From contig OZ007508.1 in assembly GCA_963931865.1 (NCBI GenBank), positions 11,034,781-11,098,780 on the forward strand: a DNA stretch of 64,000 nt. Direction: 5' to 3'. Positions 52,401 through 62,400 of this stretch are shown in pieces. Position numbers and translations under genes: made by a program. Source of the stretch: Axinella damicornis. Its lineage: Eukaryota > Porifera > Demospongiae > Axinellida > Axinellidae. Under the pieces are notes generated by a model that was not told the origin of the DNA, ran no database searches, and saw only the letters and a list, made by a program, of their open reading frames with translations. The first letter of the stretch is position 1. The number at the start of each line of letters is the position of its first letter.

Positions 52401-53361
52401 ACTATATGTACCTATGAGTAGTGTAGTTTATCCTAGTGTTATGTTGTTTTCTGTGCTCACTTTTCTATGAGACCTGTGCTAATTGTTTAGCCCTGTTCCC
52501 AGGCCATTCCCACCACCACTATTTGATCACTTCCATTATGAAATACTGGAAGCGATCAAATACTGGCGTTTTTTCATACTGGAAGTGATCAATACAGGCA
52601 TTTACTGGTCGTTCCCACCGCCAGTATTTGATCACTTCCAGTACAAAATATTGGAATACTGGCAGTTGGAACGGCCAGTAATGATGCTACTACGTAATTG
52701 TGTATCCAATATTGTGGCCGGAATATTTGGCGGGGAATTTAATTTGGCCGTTTGGCGGATTATGATTGTTAAATTCCTCCAATATTTTGTCATGACGTGT
52801 GTGTGGGCGGGGTCTTGTAGCGACGCTCGAGCTCTAGCACATGCACTCATAACACTATAGTACCTCTGTCTCTGATCTGCCAGAAATAGCAAGCAAGCAG
52901 CTGATATCTTCCTGGGTACATGGCCGACGATGCTGCTCCTTTTCGTTACCACTCGCACGGCAGTTCCTCTCCTAAGCTCGCATCCCAAGGTTTTTGTAGA
53001 CATAGTACGTACCTCAAACACAGCTCTCTACCGCAAACTCCATTGCAGCCTACCGACACAAGATTTGCGCACATAAACCACCAAGCGTTCCACGGCCACA
53101 TGGCCATGTGGTTAGTATGACATCATTCTCGCTCTGCAAATTTTAATCCGCCAAATGCAATCACATCCTTTTAGAGCCAATCCGCCAAATTTAATTCCCA
53201 CCAAATTTTCCAGCCAAATGGTACTCCATATGGGATAGCATGATGGCAGTCAGCTGTTGATGAAGATAAGTGTGTGTCACTTTCTTTTTCTTTCAGGAAC
53301 AACAAATTGAATGTCATGAGTCTAAGGTATGTTTTTTTCGTGGTGGTCGTGGTGTGTGTGT

Positions 53362-53409
<48 letters not shown>

Positions 53410-56400
53410 TCTGTCTACATTGAGGAGTTTGTGCTTCCAAAGCATGACTACCTGGATGCACACCCAACTACGTATGTGAACTATGTATAAGGACCAGACT
53501 TATACCATTGTGCTACTGAGGACCTACATGTACGTACGTGTACATTCCACTAAGATCTGTTTCATTGCTGTTGGAGGCATCCATACTGATATTGCGGCAA
53601 ATTCAGTGTTCAATTATGGAAACCGAGACCTGGTCAACATTCGTCGGCACCACACAGTGCCTGAGGCAGTTACTGCAATGAAAATCAGGAGTACAGCAGA
53701 AGCTTCTAATAAGCTCCTGAGAAAACTTATATACAATTTTCCCTGCATCCAAATTTTGCCCTTGACAGACTATAATGGATGGTAATGATCACTTCTGGTA
53801 ATGACCGTGCTATATAGTGCTATCAGCATGTGTGATTATATGTGACCCTCTAAGCATAAACCACCCATTCACCGCAAACATTGAATTTACGTTACGTGGG
53901 TTCAAAGTTCAATAGCTCCTACGCGAATATTGATCACTTGCACTACTTCTAGCGTGTGTAACAACTGAACGTGTAGGACTTCCCGTTCGCAACTCAAACG
54001 CATACTTGCTTGCTATTGTTCGATGGTGTCACAAACCGGAAGCCCTACGCGTTTGGAATTATGCGTGTTATAAGTACTGCGTACGATCGAAATGACCTTG
54101 TGTATCAAGAACATTCAAGCGCCCATAACTTTGCTCGCACAAGTCCAATTGAAAAAATAAAACTACCAAATGTTGTGATCAGCAATGAACGTGCTCTCTG
54201 ATGGTATAATAATCTCAGTTTTGACAAAATGCAGTGAATGCATGGGTGGTTTATGCTTAGAGGGTCGCATATATGGTGTCGTGTAATTGATCTCTTCCTT
54301 ACTAATTCACTCAGAAACCCATTTACGTGGGCTCACATAACCCATAGTATTCTCAGCAAAGGCATTAATTTCGAACCATGCACGAGTTTTATATATTGCC
54401 AATCAACAACTGATGGTTACATTATATGGTTATGACACCCTCTTTGCACTGTTTTGCAAAGATCATAACTTAATTTGCCGTAAGCAAGGTCAGTTTTAAT
54501 GTTGGCACGTACATTCGTACATCACTACCAACTCTGTATGTAGGGATAGAGCAGACCCACATTTTAGCCTGTTGCTAAGATTATAGAAGACTTGCAAAAG
54601 GGTAACATGCCTCTGGAAGAGCTGACTCATGCAGTGTGAAGTGTGACTATAATTTTCAGTTGTGAAGAGTGGCTGTCTTGTTATCTGCCATGGAAATGAG
54701 CAGTACGGGTACATGTACAACGCAACATAGTTTGTCAAAAAGCGGAGAACATTACAGTTCAGCCACCCCCCAAAATGACTTCTGGTACTTGTGTTTAGTG
54801 TGGGTGTATTGCTGCTCTGTTGGTATGAGTTTAAACAAGTAGTCCTTGAGTAACTTACCACTAAGCTTCAACTTTCTCGTCGACGCCTTTGACTTCAGTA
54901 GGCACCTCACCATCTGTAGAACTTTCATCGCCCAACTCGGTCATAGGCGAAACCTGATGGCGTCGGGATTCAGAGTATTTGTCAAAAGTGAGGGTGATAT
55001 CAAACCGACTTCCTTGGCACACTACTCTAGGAGAGCAGCTATATGAAATCACACTAACAGAGCTGCTTCAGCTCACACTAGCACGGTAGAGCAGTTCAAA
55101 GTACGAAAATGAACAGTTGAATGCTGATAGTTACGGACGGTAATGGCATCATTTGCGCATTGGTGTTGGGCTTACAAACCAGCAACATCCCTTGTGAGGT
55201 TAACTAATACATATTCGGACACCATCCATATTCACACGTACTCATTCCCAGTGCCACACCCAGCTTTTCGTCGCTTGCAGTACGGTAAAGCAGGGAGGGC
55301 CTGGTACATTTCCTCACGTGAGCATGACGTAATCGAAAAATGGCAGAACGAAGAACCTACATTTTGCGTGTTATTCAACCAATTACACGTTCAACGCTGG
55401 GTGAGTATGACAGTCGCCCCCCGCTAGCTAGATACGTTTGGTATGTTACCTGGTACCTTTGCTCTTCTTGCTGTTCTGAAACCCACGTATGCCCATGCTT
55501 CCTTCTACCCTTGACGTCACTCACGTGAGGAAATTTACCAGGCCCTTCCCACTTTACCATACTGCAAGTGACGAAAAGCTGGGCGTGGGACTGGGAACGA
55601 GGCTAATTCAGATGAGCTTGCGGGGAAGTTGTACAATTGCAGAAGTGGGTGTGACCTTCCGTCAATAGTGCACATCCATCTCACTGTGCATTGCAAGTTT
55701 TGTGTTGCTCTCTTGTTTGGCTCTGAAGTTATTGCACTACTGGTAGGGGAAAAATTGTGCCGCATAAATAATATTACACTCCTGGTAGGGGAAAAATTGT
55801 ACCGCATAAATATAAAGTTTGACAACTTACCTACAGAGATTCTGACTACACCACCGTGATCGCTATTGTGCACTGACCTGAACGCAATACGTTGGTGCTG
55901 AAACTCATCTTGGTGGTGGAGATTGTTTCCCTATTAGCCGCCATTGCTCGGGCGCTCTCTTCAACTTCCGGTGGCAGTACCATTCTTAGAAAGGCACAAG
56001 GATTGACCAAACGGCCATTATCGCTGTCGTTCACTGACGCTTACATGCTGAAACTGGTGAAGTTGTGAGCGCTGTAACAATTTCTTGTCTTCTCCTTGGG
56101 CCGCCAGTGCTCACTCGATCGCGATCGACGACTACGACTGAGCATGGTCCTCACGTGGCATGTGCATTAATAGGAATGAGTTGCAATACATAATTTGCAC
56201 TACCAATGAATTGCAACCGGTTTCAACGGCTGCTACCAAGGAGTTGTTCAATTATCACTCAGGAAACTTGTATATGTCAGTGTATTCCACAAACAGTTCA
56301 TGTATGCAACTTCACCAGACCCTCCTCCGCGTGCAAGGGTCTGGTACCGAAACTAGATGAGTTTCGGCATGTAAGCATCAGTGAACTCTTTGTGTGCCTT

Positions 56401-59400
56401 TCCTGAGTGGCCATACAGCTAACAACAAAAGTCGGAGAGCGTGCTCAAGCAATGACGGTCAATGTCACAATAAAACAAATTGCTCATATCTCCACCGCCA
56501 AGGTGAGTTTCAGCACCAAAATTGGGTCACTGCATGATAGTGATCACGACAGTGTATTCATCTTTGTACACCATTTCTATCACTCGAACAAGGTATTTGC
56601 ATTAATTACATTACGCAGCACAGTTTTTTCCCCTACCAGGAGTGTAATACATAGTTCACATTCTGTGTTTCAGATCAAATCATTGGAGAAAGAACTGGAA
56701 GAACATCAAGCTTACAAACCAAAAGGAATGAAGTCAAAGCATGGGCAGCTCCAGGTATGTACGAGATATTGTATCGTGTATTTTTATGTGTCACCTATAC
56801 CAACCACCCCTTAAGTCACTGATATGTATTTGTGGGGAGAAGTCGAACAAAAAGTCTGCTTAGTGATGACATACAAAGGATAGAGAAAAGCTCTAGGCCA
56901 TTAATATGCACCTAGGTATGTTCTACGAAAGTATTACAGTACAGTTTATAGGGAACGCTGACTGCTACTTGTTCTGTGTGCTGTCATTGGCTTTTCCCAT
57001 TGACAGCAAGGTGCAGCCGGGCCTTAGAACTGTCATGAAGCCTAAGGGCCTCCATATGTAGTTGTTAGTGTTATGCTTCTGCATTCAAACTGGGGACACT
57101 TAGCAAAATTCCCACATGCATGTGCTGAGTCTAGTGATGCACCGATAATAATCGATAATAATCGGTTATCAGCTGATAATGACTTTCCTGCTGAGCATCA
57201 GTAGATTCACCGATAACTGTGCAGATAAATGATGGTGTTCATGTTTATGTATTCACAGCCTGGTAAGTATATTCACTCTGACTAGGTATATTCATGAAGC
57301 AACTGCGAAACCCACTGCATGAGTGGAAGCCTTGGCTGGTATTAAGCCAAATGTGCACTTATTTAAATTTACCACATTCAAATGGAGCTGTACCATCCGC
57401 TACTGTCTATTGCAGAAGTCGTGCAACACAGCTGGCCACAGAGGTAAACTGTGGGTTACTTAGCATATAATGAATCTCATTTGAGCTGCAGCCAGCTCTG
57501 ATAGATCATAGGTGAGAGGACACTACAGTAGATTTTGCCAAGCCAGCTCCAAGAGCGCATAAGTAGGTCGCGCAGAGTAAGAGCGTGTAAACTTCCGGAA
57601 AACTCAAACCAGGCAAAATACACGAGTTGTACTAAAAATAGCTGTAGCGTGTCTAAACACTCTTGTAGTGATTCTTTCCTCCACATGATAATTGACTGGA
57701 GCAGCGACACCGTGGTCATTATTCTGTGTTGTTGTGCACAGCTGTGTAGTTCTAAGCCAAGTGACGGCAGGAAGCGACAGCGACAGCTACCAGAGAACGC
57801 TCGACGGCTGTGCTGAAGGCTAACCTAGTTAGCCTCGTACCCAGGCGGCACGAGGCTATAACCTAGTCTACTCGAACCGTCACAACAACGGTTATTGTGT
57901 GGATGTGCTTACCTGAGGCTGGAGGTGGAGGACGTCGACATCAGCAACGATCGCCACAGTGGGTTATGGGTTCAAATAAGCTCAGCCGGAGCCGAATTGC
58001 TAGGCACTTAGATCTTCACACTTCGCTAATACATTCACAATTACCGCCATATGGCTTCAGGTGCAACCAGATGTTCTGTTTTTAGTACAACTCAAGTATT
58101 CCGCCTGCACTGCGGGCGCCTATTGAAGAAGGTACACGCTCTTACTCCGGGGGGCGGGACCTACTTATGCGCTCTTGCCAGCTCTGATAGATCATAGGTG
58201 AGAGGACACTACGGTAGATTCTGGCAGATTTTGGCACACGCAGCTCAAATGAGATTAAATTATGTGCTAAGTAAACTGTGGTTTCCTGCAATAGACAGTA
58301 AAGGCTTAGGGCATTGTGTAACCAGTATCGGCAGCTTACAATATCAGATCGGTTATCGGTATCGGCAGATATCTGCGGGTATATATCGGTTATCGGAATA
58401 TCGGTAAACGGTACTAGCTGAGTCAGCATTCTTGGTTTCAGGCCAATGAATCCTGTTCGTCCATTGCCAATTACTATGTAGTATAATTCTTCACGTGTGG
58501 CCATTTGCTTCTAGCCGCCAAGATTCACCTCTGGTCACTCCTTGGCCAGGACTTCTCACTTAGCTATTAGAGTAAGCCATTGATGACATGTTTAATCGGA
58601 CGCGAGATTTCTACATTTTCGGGATTTCTACATTTACGGGAGCCTTATGATCCCTGTGCTACAGGCTCATGTTTTGTCATCGTGGCTGAATCGAGCACTA
58701 GGGAATATCACCAAATGTTGACCAGGGTCTCCAAGTCTATATCGGGGAGTGGAATTTCACCGTGTTTTGGCGTGGACACTTCTAGTGCTGCAATTCAGAT
58801 ATCAGTAGAATCTGCAGGTCCTCAGCTACACAAGGGTGCAAGCGCCGTTCCTGAGATACGGCTGTTTTCCCCAATTTTTTCCTGTAAAAGTGGTCCACGA
58901 TAACAACGGTATTTCTGGAGAGTTCTGAGGCAAACAGCTGTATCTCAGGAACGGTGCAAAGTATAAACACAAGAAGCAGGGAGAGTTGTGCGATAATTCA
59001 TCAATTTGTCCGATCATACCTTCGCCCAAATAAAAGCTTTGGCTGGCTACAGACAGTACCTTTGCTGAAGCTACTTCAAGTCCCACAAAACTCCTCCAGC
59101 AGTTGCCTGTAAGTGTAGTGCTGGATGATAGTATCGATACGTACGATAGTATCGATGGCCCATAAATATCGTTAGTATTATTGTCACTAGTCCGCAAATA
59201 TTGCGGCATTGCACACGCCATGCCGGGCCATTACACTAACGCATGCACAGTCTGCATCAGTCTCACGCACATGCCATGTGAATAAAATGGCCATACCTGC
59301 TGAGCGTCTGAGAGAAGAATCTTCTTCCACTTTGATTGTGATGGAGTTAGGGGTTTTCGAAGCACAGTGACGGTCGGATCACCGATTCAAGCGAGGTATG

Positions 59401-62400
59401 TATGCCTGTAGTCGTTGCTCAAGCTAGCTAGATAGTAGCTAGATACTAGCCAGACTGCCAGAGCAGCCAAAAACACTCACTAGCCAGACTGTACTCTTTG
59501 GTTCCATTTCTTAGGTGGTGTGTGCACGGATTATTCAACACAGTGGGCTGCGTTGTTGATACAGCCAGGCCTGCTTACAGCATTTTGTGTTTCTAAAAGT
59601 ACATAGATTAGTTACATAGATTAGTTACTACAGTAGTTTCTGCTGTTTCATCTGGAAATGGAAAGTTGCATGTGTTTTGAAATTTGAATGTCTATTAGTA
59701 ATTTTAGTAACTACAAGTAGCTTCGCTCGCTTTGCTCGCTCAGCTACTCCCCCCTCATTCGCCTGCATGAGTAATCCGGCGCCAGACAGCTCTCTGTGCA
59801 GAGCTGCTGTTCCCCGATTACATCCGCTTCAGCTGCTACTCGAGCGCTCCCGACGAGATTGCCGCTCGATCCGCTACAATTGCTGCTCCCCATTTGCATC
59901 CGCTTCAGCTGCTGCTTGCCGCTTGCGTCCGCTTTCAGCTGCTACTCTTGATTGTGTCCGTTTCAACTGCTTCCCTATTGCGTCTGCTTCGTCTGCTGCT
60001 CCCCGATTGCGTTCACTTTGGCTGCTGCTCCCCGCCAGCTGTTCTGGAAGATTCCAGCCATGTCCACTATTCTTGAACATTCTGCGCAGAGTTCGATGTT
60101 CAGTAAATAAATTGAAGCAAGGATAATGAAGTATGAAGGTCACGCGTCACTATAGTCTAGTCCCGCCCCACGAACATCTCACTTCCGTCATGCACAGACA
60201 CACACACGTTAAAATCTTAATGTATTGATATCGTGATAAGTATCGTGATATGCAAAGCAATTCTAGACTCGCCCAGCACTATGAAGTGCTACATCAGTAC
60301 ATGTTATTAGTTGAAGTTTACATCCAAGTATGTTGCTCTACAATAGTTGTTGCTATTTCACTTCCGGTTGGTCAGGTCTGGTCTGGTCCAGTCTGGTCTG
60401 GTCCAGTCTGGTCTGGTCCAGTCTGGTCTGGTCCAGTCTGGTCTGGTCCAGTCTGGTCTGGTCCAGTCTGGTCTGGTCCAGTCTGGTCTGGTCCAGTCTG
60501 GTCTGGTCCAGTCTGGTCTGGTCCAGTCTGGTCTGGTCCAGTCTGGTCTGGTCCAGTCTGGTCAGCCCCACAGCCCATCATGTACCATACACCTTTAGAA
60601 GGCACTGTTAGTACAAGCCAGTACTGCCAGCTGCTGGGAATACACTGGCATTTATTCAATTACAAGCCTCACCTAGGCTTCTAATTGAATAACCTCCTCT
60701 TCTATTCCTGATAAACCACAGCAACTGACAGTATAACTATACGTAACTTGTAGGCCTGTATAAATACCATATGGCCAGAAAATTTGGGGGGGGGGGGGGG
60801 GGGGGGGGGGGGGAGGGGGGGGGGGGGGGGGGGATTTAATTTGGCTGATTATGAACACACCGCCAAATTAAATTCCACCAATATTTTGTCATGACGTGCG
60901 TGTAGTCTCGTTGCGACACTCGAGCTGTCGCGCACGTACTTAAGTACCTCTGTCTCTGATCTGCCAGAAATAGCGAGCAAGCAGCTGATATCTTCCTGGG
61001 TACATGGCCAACAATGCTGCTCCTTTGCATCACTGTTACTGCGTATAGGTCCAGCTTTTCGTTACCACTCGCAAAGCAGTTCCTCTCCTACACTCGCATC
61101 CCAGAGGTTTTTGTAGACGTGGTACGTTGAACATAGTCGAGACTACCTCGAACACAGCTCTCCACTGCAATCTCAGGCTCCATCACAGCTTAAACCACCA
61201 AGTGCTCCACGACCACGTGGCCATGCAGTTAGTATGACATCATTCTCACTCAGCAAATTTCCTAATCCGCCAAATTGTAATCCGCCAAATGCAATTCACA
61301 GCTTTTTAGAGCCAATCCACTAAATTTAATTCCTGCCAAATTTCAGGCCATTTGGTAGAGATCGTACGGTATATGTACAGTTCATGCTGTAATCTTGTCC
61401 AATAATTAACTTGGCGTTTTCAGCACGACTTTGTTTCTTTGCAAACTAAAGACCAATCTCACTTGTGTATTGTCATTCGTATTCCTATAGGACTGGTTTG
61501 ACAAGTTTGAGTTTTTACAGTTTGAGGTACGTTCAGTACAGTGGTAATTACTGTAATCATGACAGCCATTTTATGGTCGCTGCATGCAGCCTTTTGACTG
61601 TGGCGAGTATGTGTGACTCAGGTTTTCAGTCAAGATCCTGAACAACCTTTCTCTTCGTCCAAAATCAGTTTGGGTCTGTAGTGCAGTCTTTGATTCCTAC
61701 AGATGAAGAGACTGCTTTCACAAGTTCCCAAGATGTTCAATAAATCATTTTATTGCATGGCCAGCCAGTTTTGCCCTTTCGGGCATCATCAGGTACATGC
61801 AGAGTTCATGCACACAGTGGTATACGTATATACAGTACAATAGCGTATGACATCATAAACGGCATCCTGCTTTGTGCGCAATATAGTATGCGAATAGGAA
61901 GTGCGCTTCAATTCGAATTATAGCCACTCCGTAGCCCGGCTATGATCGAAAAATGGCAGAGTTTCCGGAAGAAGTCTGCAGCGCTTAACAGCGAGTGCCT
62001 GGGACGAGAGTTGAACCTGCGCCTAACAGCGAGTATGCGCCTATAAGTGAGCTGCGCCTAATAACGCGCGACTACGGTAGCTACTCACAGCAGCTGTAAG
62101 AAACTTTGGACTGCTATTTTTGGCTCTCTTTGAGTCCAGCTATACCTAGCAAACAAACACCTCAAGCATTTCGAGTAGCCAAAAGCGTTATCTTAGTGTA
62201 GCTAACGCAAAACGCTTCGCAAATTTATAACGCTTCTTTATGACGTCATTATTGTCGCGTGCAAAGTGGCAGTGGATCAGAGTCCTTCCTGAGTGGCTGG
62301 GCAATTGGGACCCTGTACACCATACCAGTCTTCCCCTCTGGACAGGGTCTTTCACATCGGTTAACATGTTCTTTAGTGTTGTCTACGGCTTGAAACAGCT

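Larger units (their letters stand above)
57139..58420. mobile_element. Degenerate outer element with CGGTTATCGG repeats
   Basis: GTGATGCACCGATAATAATC at the left and ATCGGTTATCGGAATATCGG at the right suggest the ends of an old hAT-type element. The 57551-58176 element sits inside it. Confidence 0.4.

Noticed and set aside
53408..53490. Possible exon reading YIEEFVLPKHDYLDAHP
   Set aside because: There is a G run instead of an acceptor, and exons 17 and 18 already join in phase.
60374..60565. CRISPR-like regular array
   Set aside because: The unit has no spacers. This is a simple minisatellite in eukaryotic DNA.
60250..60684. ORFs made of VWSGP or TRLDQ repeats
   Set aside because: They result from a 15-bp tandem repeat with no stop codon in most frames.
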